From: JAFAMS01 sp963715815
GTDB taxonomy: Bacteria; Vulcanimicrobiota; Vulcanimicrobiia; Vulcanimicrobiales; Vulcanimicrobiaceae
Length of the DNA: 64,000 bases
Reading direction: 5' to 3'
Assembly (NCBI GenBank): GCA_963715815.1
Contig: OY970278.1
Location: forward strand, 1,922,001-1,986,000
The position numbers and the translations under genes are program-made. The notes under the pieces were generated by a model that was not told where the DNA came from, searched no databases, and saw only the letters and a list, made by a program, of their open reading frames with translations. Shown piece after piece: positions 34,349-42,474 of the stretch; the stretch's first letter is position 1, and the number at the start of each line of letters is the position of its first letter.

Positions 34349-35533
34349 GTGACGACAACTATCGAGCCAGTCATCCCCTTGACCATGACGCCGGAGCGGA
34401 TCGCGATCCGCGATGCCGTCGCACAGTTGTGCAGCCGCTTCGGACACGAATACTGGACGGCGCTCGACCGCGAACGTAAATATCCCGTGGAATTCGTCAA
34501 GGCGCTCACCGATGGTGGCTGGCTCTCCATCCTCATCCCCGAAGAGTACGGCGGCGGCGGGCTCGGAATGATGGAAGCTGCGATCGTTCTGGAAACGATC
34601 GATCGTTCGGACGGAACCGCCGTTGCTGCGCACGCACAGATGTACACGATGGGAACCGTGTTGCGGCATGGGAACACGGAACAAAAACGCCGCTATCTTC
34701 CTGAGATTGCGAGCGGGAAGCTGCGTCTGCAAGCCTTCGGCGTCACCGAACCCAACGCTGGATCGGACACGACGCGAATTCAAACGACGGCCGTACGCAA
34801 AGGCGATCACTATATCGTCAACGGACAAAAAGTTTGGACGTCACGCGTGCAGCACTCCGATCTGATGCTGCTCCTCGTGCGCACCACTGCCTACGAGGAC
34901 GTGCAGCGTAAGACGGACGGCCTCAGCGTTCTACTCGTCGATCTGCGCGAAGCAGGCGACGCACTTACGGTCAAGCCGATTCGCACGATGGAGAATCACG
35001 AGACGAACGAGGTCTTCATACAGAACCTCAAGGTCCCCGTCGAAAATCTAATCGGCGAAGAGGGCCAGGGCTTTCGTTACATTCTTAGCGGAATGAACGC
35101 CGAGCGCATTCTGCTCGCGTCGGAAGTCTTAGGCGACGGTTATTGGTTCATCGAACGAGCATCGAAATACGCAAGCGAACGCGTCGTGTTCGGACGGCCG
35201 ATTGGTCAAAATCAGGGCGTTCAATTTCCGCTAGCCCAGGCATACGCGCAGCTCGAAGCCGCGAGCCTGATGCGCTGGAAAGCTGCAGCGCTCTTCGATG
35301 CCGGTGAACAGCCCGGCTTCGAATCCAACGCAGCAAAGTTGCTTGCATCACAAGCCACATGGGCGGCCGCGCAAGCTGCGATGGATACACACGGCGGCTA
35401 CGGTCTTGCCGAAGAGTACGGGATCGAGCGCAAGTTCCGGGAGTCACGGCTGTTTCTCGTCGCGCCGATCGCAAACAATCTCGTGCTTGCATTTATCGCG
35501 CACAATGTCTTGGGGATGCCGAAATCGTACTAG
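34349..35533 (+). CDS. Acyl-CoA dehydrogenase
   Basis: FAD enzyme of 394 residues that introduces an alpha-beta double bond into acyl-CoA. Hallmarks are FGVTEPNAGSD, GQKVWTSRVQHSD in the middle beta domain, and a C-terminal helical domain ending THGGYGLAEEYGIERKFRESR, where the EEY Glu is a candidate catalytic base. GTG 34349 is six bases after the preceding stop, so it is the last gene of the four-gene operon. The chain-length preference is not readable. An electron-transfer flavoprotein is not encoded nearby. Confidence 0.92.
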   Translation: MTTTIEPVIPLTMTPERIAIRDAVAQLCSRFGHEYWTALDRERKYPVEFVKALTDGGWLSILIPEEYGGGGLGMMEAAIVLETIDRSDGTAVAAHAQMYTMGTVLRHGNTEQKRRYLPEIASGKLRLQAFGVTEPNAGSDTTRIQTTAVRKGDHYIVNGQKVWTSRVQHSDLMLLLVRTTAYEDVQRKTDGLSVLLVDLREAGDALTVKPIRTMENHETNEVFIQNLKVPVENLIGEEGQGFRYILSGMNAERILLASEVLGDGYWFIERASKYASERVVFGRPIGQNQGVQFPLAQAYAQLEAASLMRWKAAALFDAGEQPGFESNAAKLLASQATWAAAQAAMDTHGGYGLAEEYGIERKFRESRLFLVAPIANNLVLAFIAHNVLGMPKSY

Positions 35534-35540
35534 CGCGCGG

Positions 35541-35906
35541 CTAGCGTACCCAGGCTTCGGCCCATTCGCCGACGCTGCGAATCACCGGTTCCAGACTTCT
35601 TCCGCACGTCGTCAGCTCGTAACAAACGCGCACTGGACGTCCGCCATGCACGACGCGTTCGACGATGCCTTCGGTCTCGAGCTCGCGCAGACGCTCGGTC
35701 AGCAGCCGGTCCGAGAGACCCGGAATCGAGGCCAATATCTCATTGAACCGGCGCGGAGCGCCCATCAGGGTGCGAAGGATCGCCCCGACCCAGCGGCGTC
35801 CGATCAACTCGAGCGTATATTGAAAGCGCGGGCAAAACGGGCTGATCTCGTTATGCTCGGTTGCCTCGTTATGTGTCGCGGCCAGGGGCTCGGTCCGGAG
35901 ATTCAT
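35541..35906 (-). CDS. HxlR-family winged-helix transcriptional regulator
   Basis: DNA-binding regulator of 121 residues: IGRRWVGAILRTLMGAPRRFNEI and LSDRLLTERLRELE form the HxlR winged helix. A single Cys just before the fold (ISPFCPRF) is in the place used by thiol-sensing relatives such as YodB and HypR. ATG 35906 is chosen over TTG 35918. It is divergent from the DoxX gene across a gap containing an inverted repeat, so it probably represses both itself and doxX under non-stress conditions. Confidence 0.9.
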   Translation of the reverse strand: MNLRTEPLAATHNEATEHNEISPFCPRFQYTLELIGRRWVGAILRTLMGAPRRFNEILASIPGLSDRLLTERLRELETEGIVERVVHGGRPVRVCYELTTCGRSLEPVIRSVGEWAEAWVR

Positions 35907-35928
35907 ACTTACTTCCAATTGGCTAGGC

Positions 35929-35943
35929 TACTTGACGTAAGTA
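35929..35943. promoter_or_regulatory. HxlR/YodB-type operator TACTT-N5-AAGTA
   Basis: Perfect five-base inverted repeat with a five-base spacer, 22 bases upstream of the hxlR-type ATG and 51 upstream of the doxX ATG. The TACT/AGTA half-sites resemble published YodB-class operators. A looser CTAC...GTAG repeat follows at about 35952-35970. Confidence 0.6.
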
Positions 35944-35994
35944 TATCATACCTACTAGAATGTGGGTAGCTTATCTTTTGTAAGGAGAATCTCG

Positions 35995-36504
35995 ATGGAC
36001 CTCGCACTACTTCTCGTACGCCTGATTGGGATCGGCTTCGCCGCCCACGGCGCGCAAAAACTTTTCGGCTGGTTCGGCGGCTACGGGCTAGCCGGGACCG
36101 GTGGCTTCTTCGAGCAGATCGGATTCCGTCCGGGTCGCGTCTTCGCGGCTGCTGCGGGCTTTAGCGAGCTCGCCGGTGGGTTGCTCGTCGCCCTTGGACT
36201 GCTCGGACCCATCGGCCCAATGTTTATGATCGCCGTCATGACGACGGCAGCGCTCAGCGTACACGCCCCCAAGGGATTCTTCGCCCAGGAGGGCGGCTAT
36301 GAGCTTCCGCTGGTCTACGGCGGCCTTGCGTTCTTGCTTGCGTTCACCGGATTTGGAGCCTACAGCCTCGATGCAGCCTTCGGCCTTACCACCCTATGGA
36401 CGCCGGCGATCAGCTGGATCGCAGTTGGCCTTGGACTCCTCGGCGGAATTGGTAACCATGCGTCGCGCCGGAAAGCGGCAACTACCCAGCCTGCTGGGAA
36501 TTAA
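35995..36504 (+). CDS. DoxX-family membrane protein
   Basis: Membrane protein of 169 residues with four hydrophobic helices. The opening ALLLVRLIGIGFAAHGAQKLFGWFGGYG is the classic DoxX start, followed by FSELAGGLLVALGLLGPIGP. Relatives take part in thiol/quinone stress responses. ATG 35995 follows a strong AAGGAGA site. It is divergent from the HxlR regulator, which likely controls it. The C-terminal tail is short and basic. Confidence 0.9.
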   Translation: MDLALLLVRLIGIGFAAHGAQKLFGWFGGYGLAGTGGFFEQIGFRPGRVFAAAAGFSELAGGLLVALGLLGPIGPMFMIAVMTTAALSVHAPKGFFAQEGGYELPLVYGGLAFLLAFTGFGAYSLDAAFGLTTLWTPAISWIAVGLGLLGGIGNHASRRKAATTQPAGN

Positions 36505-36510
36505 GGATGC

Positions 36511-36759
36511 ATGCCCGATGAACGATACGATTTTCCAGCCGACAAACTGAACGCTGCAATCCCGGACGATTCTGAAGCGCGAGCTCGCATCGAAGCGCTG
36601 AAACGCGAACTCGCCTCGGACCGTCCGACGGCAGCAAACATTCAAGCCCACGTCACGGAGCTGCGCAAACACGCGTCGCTTCGTGATCTCGTTACGGCGT
36701 GGTTCGAGAACCCGCGCACGCAAGCGTTTATCGAGGAGCTAACGGCGGCCGGTTTGTAG
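36511..36759 (+). CDS. Hypothetical protein, 82 residues
   Basis: Small helical, charged protein (ARARIEALKRELASDRPT, HVTELRKHASLRDLVTAWF) with no recognised domain. An AAGGA site lies before ATG 36511 and it starts six bases after doxX, so it is likely in the doxX transcript. Its end overlaps the convergent YcsI-type gene by 21 bases. Confidence 0.6.
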   Translation: MPDERYDFPADKLNAAIPDDSEARARIEALKRELASDRPTAANIQAHVTELRKHASLRDLVTAWFENPRTQAFIEELTAAGL

Positions 36760-37536
36760 CGCCAGCTCCTCGTGAGGGATGTCCGTGATGAACATGTGTC
36801 CCGGCTCGTGCACGATAACGTACGGAATCCGGCTCTCGATTGCGACGTGTTGCGGCGTGACACCGCAGCCCCAAAACACGGGAATCTCGCCGCGCTCGAT
36901 CGCAACCGCATCGCCCTCATCCGGATGATCGAGACGGCGAATGCCGATTGCTTCAGGGTCGCCCCAGTGCACGGGTTCACCATGCGCAGCGCGATACGGA
37001 CGCGTCACCTCGCGTACAGTGTCGACGTCTTCCGGTCTGAACGGACGCATGCTGACGACCATATGGCCCCACAAACGCCCTGCCGGCATCAAGCGCAACG
37101 ACGTGCGATACATTGGCACGCTCTTTCCTTCCGCGTGATGCCGCATCGCGAATCCGGCTTGCTCGAGCGCGTACTCGAACGTGTACGAGCAGCCGATCAA
37201 GAACGTCACGAAATCTTCGTGCCAAAGATCGAGAATGTCGGTCCTTTTGTCGAGCAGCAGGCCTTTGCGGTAGACACGATATTGCGATAGATCCGTGCGA
37301 ACATCGGCGTCCGGCGCGCACTGAGGTGCGAACTTTCCCGGTGGTAACGTTTCGATGAGCGCGCACGGCACCGGATTGCGGGCGCACAAATCGGCCATGT
37401 CGCCGGCATGATCGCTCGGTATGACGACGAGATTCGTCTGCACGTAGTGTGGTGCCAGCCCCGCGGTTGGTCCGTCGTATTCTCCGGAACGGATCGCGGC
37501 GCGAATCTCGGCGGGCCCCGCTTCGCGAAGATTCAT
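36739..37536 (-). CDS. YcsI/DUF1445-family putative hydro-lyase
   Basis: Protein of 265 residues matching the YcsI family, which includes the mitochondrial D-glutamate cyclase relatives. Landmarks are GLAPHYVQTNLVVIP, LWHEDFVTFLIGCSYTFE, MVVSMRP, GEPVHWGDPEAIGI and FWGCGVTPQHV near the C-terminus. ATG 37536 overlaps the TGA of the upstream gene (ATGA). The reaction is not firmly established for bacterial members. Confidence 0.9.
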   Translation of the reverse strand: MNLREAGPAEIRAAIRSGEYDGPTAGLAPHYVQTNLVVIPSDHAGDMADLCARNPVPCALIETLPPGKFAPQCAPDADVRTDLSQYRVYRKGLLLDKRTDILDLWHEDFVTFLIGCSYTFEYALEQAGFAMRHHAEGKSVPMYRTSLRLMPAGRLWGHMVVSMRPFRPEDVDTVREVTRPYRAAHGEPVHWGDPEAIGIRRLDHPDEGDAVAIERGEIPVFWGCGVTPQHVAIESRIPYVIVHEPGHMFITDIPHEELALQTGRR

Positions 37537-38021
37537 GGATATGACGGGATGACGGGAACCGGCGTACGGCGCGGTTGCGGAATGCCCGATGGTGTCGGTC
37601 GCGGCGTCGTCACCGCCTGCGGCGTGAAGACCGACGTTGGTGCGACGCTCGGATTCGCCGGATTAAACGGCGTCTGTGTCGCTATCGGTGAGGGACCCGG
37701 CATTTCGATTGTCACGACTTTCCGTACCCTATCGAAGCTTACGCTTCCCCCGAGATCGCGCACAACCGTTCCCAGGCGAACGTAGACAGTACCGTCGGCT
37801 TCTACAATCACGTCGCCCGGCGACCGAACCACTGCGCGTTTTCCATTGCGTTCGACTGTGACCGCAAGATCCTGAGGATCGACCTGAACGCTTTGCGCGA
37901 CCGTGCGAACGATCGGATCGATCGGCGCATAGACGAATCCCTCGGGACTGATCCACGCCGGTTGTGACGACGGCAACGAAATGCCGCCGAGGACGACCGT
38001 TACGACGATGAAGGCGATCAC
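37533..38021 (-). CDS. Exported protein with copper-amine-oxidase-N-like stalk domain
   Basis: Protein of 162 residues starting with a signal anchor (IAFIVVTVVLGGISL). A single stalk-type domain (about 55-115, with GTVYVRLGTVVRDLGGSVSFD and VTIEM) resembles the copper-amine-oxidase N-terminal repeats that bind cell-wall polymers. A Pro/Thr-rich tail follows. GTG 38021 is chosen because the hydrophobic segment then starts at residue 2; the frame stays open upstream into the divergent YihY gene. It overlaps the YcsI-type gene. Confidence 0.68.
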   Translation of the reverse strand: MIAFIVVTVVLGGISLPSSQPAWISPEGFVYAPIDPIVRTVAQSVQVDPQDLAVTVERNGKRAVVRSPGDVIVEADGTVYVRLGTVVRDLGGSVSFDRVRKVVTIEMPGPSPIATQTPFNPANPSVAPTSVFTPQAVTTPRPTPSGIPQPRRTPVPVIPSYP

Positions 38022-38041
38022 CTCGGGACGAATACGTCGCG

Positions 38042-38863
38042 GTGCGGCGATTGATCGGCATCCTGCGTGCGGCCGGCGTCCGTTTCTCCCGCGATGGATG
38101 CGCGTTTCTCGCCCAAGCACTGGCGTACAACGCCGTTTTCGCGATGATTCCGCTCGGATTGCTGGCGATCGCAGTCTTCGGCTTCATTTTCGGATCGCAA
38201 GACGGTCAAGATCTCGTACTCTCGACGATCGATGACGTCGCTCCAGCGCTGCACGATCTCTTGGCGGACAATCTCAAGAATGCGATCGCGATGCGCGGCA
38301 TCTCGGGCGCTATCGCTGTCGTCGCACTTATTTGGTCCGGCAAGAATCTCTTTCAAGGATTGGCGTTCGCTCTCAACCGCGCCCTCAACGTACCTGCAGG
38401 CCGTCCGCTGATCCATGACATCGCGTTGTCGATCGTAATGCTCCCGGCGTTGGGACTACTATTGCTGCTCTCGACGTTTGTCCCGCCCGCAGTGACGTAC
38501 CTCGCGCGCGCGGGCGGCTTCTCATCACCGTCTCTCGCGCAGCTAACCGCCTTCGGTGTCTCGATCTTTTTGATCTTCGTCGTCGCCGCGACGCTGTATC
38601 GATTCTTACCGAACCGCAAACTGCCGTGGAACTTCGGAATCTCAGGCGCCATCTTTACGGCAATCGCCTACGAGATTGCGCAGATCGCGTTTACGCTCTT
38701 CACAGCACGCACCAACCTCTATCATGTCTACGGCGCGCTCTCCACAGTTCTCGCGGTGCTGCTCTGGTTCTATCTCATGGGGATTATCTTCTTATACGGC
38801 GCGGAAATCAGCGCCGTCGGGCTCGATGAGGGGCCTCCGCTCTCGGGGACGAATACGCCGTAG
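38042..38863 (+). CDS. YihY/UPF0761-family membrane protein
   Basis: Membrane protein of 273 residues with six predicted helices. Family marks include LAQALAYNAVFAMIPL in the first helix, ISGAIAVVALIWSGKNLFQGLAFALNRALN, and a C-terminal YGALSTVLAVLLWFYLMGIIFLYGAEI. Relatives have been called BrkB or ribonuclease BN, a name now known to be wrong. Transport or envelope roles are proposed. GTG 38042 is the start; the stop overlaps the next GTG by one base. Confidence 0.9.
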   Translation: MRRLIGILRAAGVRFSRDGCAFLAQALAYNAVFAMIPLGLLAIAVFGFIFGSQDGQDLVLSTIDDVAPALHDLLADNLKNAIAMRGISGAIAVVALIWSGKNLFQGLAFALNRALNVPAGRPLIHDIALSIVMLPALGLLLLLSTFVPPAVTYLARAGGFSSPSLAQLTAFGVSIFLIFVVAATLYRFLPNRKLPWNFGISGAIFTAIAYEIAQIAFTLFTARTNLYHVYGALSTVLAVLLWFYLMGIIFLYGAEISAVGLDEGPPLSGTNTP

Positions 38864-39540
38864 TGCGTCCCCGTATATTCATGGCGCTTGCCCTGCTGTC
38901 AGCGAGCGTCTGCTGGCTTGGAGCGATATCGCCCTCACTGCTCCCACCGCCGCTCGTCGTTGTATATCCGTTGACCGTCAACGGCGATGCGCAGAAAGAT
39001 TCCGGCGAGCGTCTGGCCGTAATGTTCGCGCAACAGCTGTCGGACAACGGGATTAAAGTCGTTCCGCCTGTGCCTGGAACGGTGCGTCTTGATTATCTCA
39101 TCGCGGCCCGCAAACTCGGTTGCGACTATTACGTGACCGGCTTCATCACGCCGCTCGGCGCCGAAGTCAGCGTCGTCGAGCAAGTCGTGAGCACCTCGAG
39201 CGGGACGGTCGTCGCGAGCAATTCGGTGCAGTTCCTCACGTATTCGGATGCGAACGGGCAGGGTGCGCTGCTCGGCCAAATGATTCACGAACACGCAGAA
39301 CGCGCATTAGCCTCACTGCAAAACAATCCACAACCGTCCGCAACCGCCGAACCTAAAGTGACGCCCGGGGCGAATCTCGAGAAGCTCGGCGGTCTCTTCA
39401 GAAAGAAAGCGAAAGCGACGCCCGCGCCGACCGTACCGCCGGATCAGGCTACAGGGCCGACGCCGACGCCTGGACCGACGGCCACCGGTATCACGATCCA
39501 GCAAATGGAATTCTACCCGACGCCACAGCCGAGTCGCTAG
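38863..39540 (+). CDS. Secreted protein with Thr/Pro-rich tail, function unknown
   Basis: Protein of 225 residues with an N-terminal signal peptide (FMALALLSASVCWLGA). The folded part (about 30-150) alternates strands and helices, with VVVYPLTVNGDAQKDSGERLAVMFAQQLSDNGIKVV, resembling the N-terminal domain of TolB/CsgG-like secreted proteins. A low-complexity tail (ATPAPTVPP, TGPTPTPGPT) ends it. GTG 38863 overlaps the yihY stop. It converges on rimM with a four-base overlap. Confidence 0.65.
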   Translation: MRPRIFMALALLSASVCWLGAISPSLLPPPLVVVYPLTVNGDAQKDSGERLAVMFAQQLSDNGIKVVPPVPGTVRLDYLIAARKLGCDYYVTGFITPLGAEVSVVEQVVSTSSGTVVASNSVQFLTYSDANGQGALLGQMIHEHAERALASLQNNPQPSATAEPKVTPGANLEKLGGLFRKKAKATPAPTVPPDQATGPTPTPGPTATGITIQQMEFYPTPQPSR

Positions 39541-40058
39541 AGAGTTTCTCCCTCCACCAGACCCGGCGGTAATTGGACGCGAATCACGCGCCCTTCTACG
39601 TCAATATCGCGTATGAACGCGCCGACGAGCGGGACGAGCGCGCCGCCATCGAGCTCGAGCATGTCTTGCGCCGGATAGTGACGCACAGCGCGAACGACAC
39701 CAATCGTCTTTTCGTCTTGTAGCAACTCGCAACCGATAATATCTTCGTCGAGGTATTCGTTTTCGGCGAGCGCTGCGTTATCACGCGCCGTCCAAAGCTC
39801 GGCGCCCACCAACGATTCGGCCTCGTCTGCAGTCGCGATCCCTGTAAGGCGTACGATCCAAAGGCGCTTTTGCTTACGCGCCTGCGTGATTTCGAGGGGG
39901 CGCTCCTCGCGGCCGTCTTCGAATCGCAATGTCGCCGGCATGCTCTTGCGCACGGCGTCTTCGCCGATGCTGGAGGGCAAAAGTTTCAGCTCGCCCCGGA
40001 CGCCGAACGTACCAACGATGCGTCCGAGTGCGACGTGATCCGTCTGCTTACGAGTCAG
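39537..40058 (-). CDS. rimM: Ribosome maturation factor RimM
   Basis: Assists 30S maturation, binding S19 near the 16S rRNA 3' domain. The conserved N-terminal beta-barrel motif LGRIVGTFGVRGELKL is readable at about 40028-39981, and the PRC-barrel domain contains YLDEDIIGCELL, GVVRAV and PLVGAFIRDID. No ATG, GTG or TTG precedes the conserved N-terminus; the first standard start (TTG 39980) would cut it off. CTG 40058, overlapping the KH-gene stop, gives a normal length of 173 residues and is my choice. It is the last gene of the housekeeping run. Confidence 0.88.
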   Translation of the reverse strand: MTRKQTDHVALGRIVGTFGVRGELKLLPSSIGEDAVRKSMPATLRFEDGREERPLEITQARKQKRLWIVRLTGIATADEAESLVGAELWTARDNAALAENEYLDEDIIGCELLQDEKTIGVVRAVRHYPAQDMLELDGGALVPLVGAFIRDIDVEGRVIRVQLPPGLVEGETL

Positions 40059-40578
40059 TCACGTCCGCCGCGACCGTGTCGCCGGCTTCTGGGTCTTCGT
40101 CGTCGACGTCTTCGACTTCAATGATCTCTACGCCGACTTTGCCTTCGGCACTGGCGCGAACGAGCGTGCGCAGAGCCTGCGCAACGCGGCCTGCGCGTCC
40201 GACGACTTTTCCGATGTCTTCCTGATCGACTTCAACCTCGAGCACCGGCCCGCGATCCGACGGCACCGTTTGCACCGCAACCGTCTCCGGTTTGCTCACC
40301 AGTTTTTGTACGAGAAAGTACAACAGCTCTGCCGCGCGGCGGCTCGACATTGCGGGATCGGCTGCAGGCCGGCGATTGCGCTGCCGTACGCGAGGAGCGC
40401 CACGATCGCCACCGCGTTCCTGACGCCGACGCGGCGGACCGCCTTCTTCCAGCTCGACGTCGTCGATGATCGTTTCGCTCGACGCGATCCGGCGCGCGCC
40501 GAGAGTCGGCTTGCGCTCTTCGTCCTCGCGCGGCGTCTCTTCGCCGAATAACCCGAATTCGTCGTCGAAAGCGCTCAT
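40048..40578 (-). CDS. KhpA-type KH-domain RNA-binding protein with long N-terminal extension
   Basis: The C-terminal 90 residues form a single KH domain with EDIGKVVGRAGRVAQALRTLV, including the GxxG loop (GRAG), as in KhpA. Normal KhpA is about 75-90 residues; here about 80 extra residues, first acidic then Arg-rich (RRRQERGGDRG), precede it and look disordered. An acidic tail (DVDDEDPEAGD) also follows. It lies between rpsP and rimM, the usual genomic place for KhpA, so a role in RNA handling near ribosome assembly is likely. Confidence 0.87.
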   Translation of the reverse strand: MSAFDDEFGLFGEETPREDEERKPTLGARRIASSETIIDDVELEEGGPPRRRQERGGDRGAPRVRQRNRRPAADPAMSSRRAAELLYFLVQKLVSKPETVAVQTVPSDRGPVLEVEVDQEDIGKVVGRAGRVAQALRTLVRASAEGKVGVEIIEVEDVDDEDPEAGDTVAADVTDS

Positions 40579-40581
40579 CGT

Positions 40582-40875
40582 CTACTCGGCTTTCGCGTTC
40601 TTCGGAGCGCGCTTAGTCGTCGGAATCGGACCGCGTTCGCACAGTCCTTTTTCCGCAAACAAGCGGCGGACCGGAGCCGAGGGTTGTGCACCCTTTGAAA
40701 GCCATTCGCGCGCGCGCGTCTCATCGACGACGAGCGTCTTGGGTTCGGTTCTCGGATTGTAGTGTCCAAGGATTTCGATAAAACGTCCGTCGCGCGGACT
40801 CTTCGAATCGGCGACGACGAAGCGGTATGTCGGTTGTTTCTTGGCGCCCATGCGCCGTAGACGGATCTTAACCAT
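40582..40875 (-). CDS. rpsP: 30S ribosomal protein S16
   Basis: Ribosomal protein bS16, 97 residues. The N-terminus VKIRLRRMGAKKQPTYRFVV and the segment SPRDGRFIEILGHYNP are diagnostic. The C-terminal tail is extended and basic. ATG 40875 overlaps the end of the ffh gene by eight bases, and the KH gene begins three bases after its stop, so it is translated within the run. Confidence 0.98.
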   Translation of the reverse strand: MVKIRLRRMGAKKQPTYRFVVADSKSPRDGRFIEILGHYNPRTEPKTLVVDETRAREWLSKGAQPSAPVRRLFAEKGLCERGPIPTTKRAPKNAKAE

Positions 40876-42193
40876 AGCTCTCCATAGGGAATTTCCGGCC
40901 GCGTTTGCCGCCGGTAAACTGTTTCATCATCTGACGAGACGCGTCGAACTGTTTCACGAGCCGGTTGACGTCAGAAACTTGCGTGCCGCTTCCTTGCGCA
41001 ATGCGCTTGCGGCGCGATCCGTTGAGGATCGCGGGGTTGCCGCGCTCGCGGCTCGTCATCGAGCAAATAATCGCTTCGATCTTCGATAGCTCACCCTCGT
41101 CGATTTCCATGTCTTTGGGGAGCGCGCGCGACATGCCCGGAATCATCTTCAGAAGCTCGCCCATCGAGCCCATCTTTCGGACTTGACGGAGCTGTCCGAG
41201 AAAATCATCGAGCGTAAAATCCTGGGTGCGCAGCTTGGTCGCGAGATCGCGGGCCTGTTCTTCGGAATAAACCGCTTGCGTTTTCTCGATCAGCGTTAGA
41301 ACGTCACCCATCCCGAGAATGCGCGATGCCAATCGCTCCGGGTGGAACGGCTCGAGCGCGCTGAGCTTCTCGCCGACGCCCACAAACTTGATCGGAGCGC
41401 CAGTGACGTGATGAATCGAAAGCGCTGCGCCGCCGCGCGTGTCGCCATCGAGCTTCGTGAGAATGACGCCCGTGATGCCGAGGCGATCGTTGAAGCCCTT
41501 GGCGACGTTGGTTGCTTCTTGTCCGGTCATCGCATCTGCGATGAGCAAAATTTCGGTCGGTGCGATCGCCGCGCGCATCTGCTCGAGCTCGTGCATGAGA
41601 TCGTCGTCGATCTGCAATCGCCCAGCGGTATCGACGATCACGGTTGGGATCCCGAGCCGCTTCGCTTCGGCAACACCGTGCTCGGCGATGCGCACCGGAT
41701 CGCCCGCACCTTCGTCATAGACGGGGACATCGATTTGTTTGCCGAGCGTCTGCAGCTGCGCGATCGCAGCCGGACGGTACACGTCTGCCGCGACGAGCAG
41801 GCTGCGACGCCCGCCCTCTTTTAGGCGCTGCGCGAGCTTGCCGGCTTGTGTTGTCTTGCCCGAACCTTGAAGACCGACCAGCATGATGATGGTCGGCGGC
41901 GCATCCGCGAATTGCAGACGGGCATTCGCACCGCCAAGCAGCGTGACGAGCTCGTCGTGAACGATCTTGACGACGGATTGCCCCGGCGTCAGCGAGGTGA
42001 GAACTTCGGTTCCAACTGCGCGCTCGCGAATGCGCGCGACAAAGTCCTTGGTTACGGCAAGATTGACGTCGGCTTCGAGAAGAGCGATGCGCACTTCTCG
42101 CAAGACTTCGCCGACGTCAGATTCGGTGAGACGACCGCGCGAACGTAGGCGAGCAAAGATCGCGCCAAGACGTTCGGAGAGCGCTTCGAGCAC
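40868..42193 (-). CDS. ffh: Signal recognition particle protein Ffh
   Basis: SRP54 GTPase that delivers membrane proteins to FtsY and SecYEG. All parts are visible in 441 residues: N helical bundle, G1 GLQGSGKTTQ, VAADVYRPAAI, DTAGRLQ, TKLDGDTRGG, and a methionine-rich M domain (MGSMGELLKMIPGM, RQMMKQF) that binds SRP RNA and signal peptides. GTG 42193 is the start. It follows acpP directly, where many genomes place rnc, smc and ftsY. Confidence 0.98.
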   Translation of the reverse strand: MLEALSERLGAIFARLRSRGRLTESDVGEVLREVRIALLEADVNLAVTKDFVARIRERAVGTEVLTSLTPGQSVVKIVHDELVTLLGGANARLQFADAPPTIIMLVGLQGSGKTTQAGKLAQRLKEGGRRSLLVAADVYRPAAIAQLQTLGKQIDVPVYDEGAGDPVRIAEHGVAEAKRLGIPTVIVDTAGRLQIDDDLMHELEQMRAAIAPTEILLIADAMTGQEATNVAKGFNDRLGITGVILTKLDGDTRGGAALSIHHVTGAPIKFVGVGEKLSALEPFHPERLASRILGMGDVLTLIEKTQAVYSEEQARDLATKLRTQDFTLDDFLGQLRQVRKMGSMGELLKMIPGMSRALPKDMEIDEGELSKIEAIICSMTSRERGNPAILNGSRRKRIAQGSGTQVSDVNRLVKQFDASRQMMKQFTGGKRGRKFPMESYG

Positions 42194-42200
42194 GGAGTTC

Positions 42201-42461
42201 CTAGCTGCTCGAACCCGCCGAGCTCATCGCGTCGATCTTTGTGACGGCATCGCCGACAGTTTTGATCTTCTCGGCTTCTTCGTCGGGTATATCGATGTTG
42301 AACTCAGTTTCGAATGCCATTACCAGCTCGACTTGATCGAGCGAGTCCGCACCCAAATCGTCGGTGATCGACGCTTCGGGAGTTACTTCGCCTTCTTCGA
42401 CGCCGAGCTGCTCGACGATTATTTTCTTGACTTTATCGAACGTGCCGGTGGCTGCTGACAT
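42201..42461 (-). CDS. acpP: Acyl carrier protein
   Basis: Carrier of growing acyl chains in type II fatty acid synthesis; 86 residues, acidic. The phosphopantetheine site is Ser40 in DLGADSLDQVEL, and the recognition helix that follows is intact (VELVMAFETEFNIDIPDEEAEKI). It ends with a short Ser-rich tail. It lies 13 bases after fabG and 7 bases before ffh. Confidence 0.98.
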   Translation of the reverse strand: MSAATGTFDKVKKIIVEQLGVEEGEVTPEASITDDLGADSLDQVELVMAFETEFNIDIPDEEAEKIKTVGDAVTKIDAMSSAGSSS

Positions 42462-42474
42462 GGAACTCCTTCCT

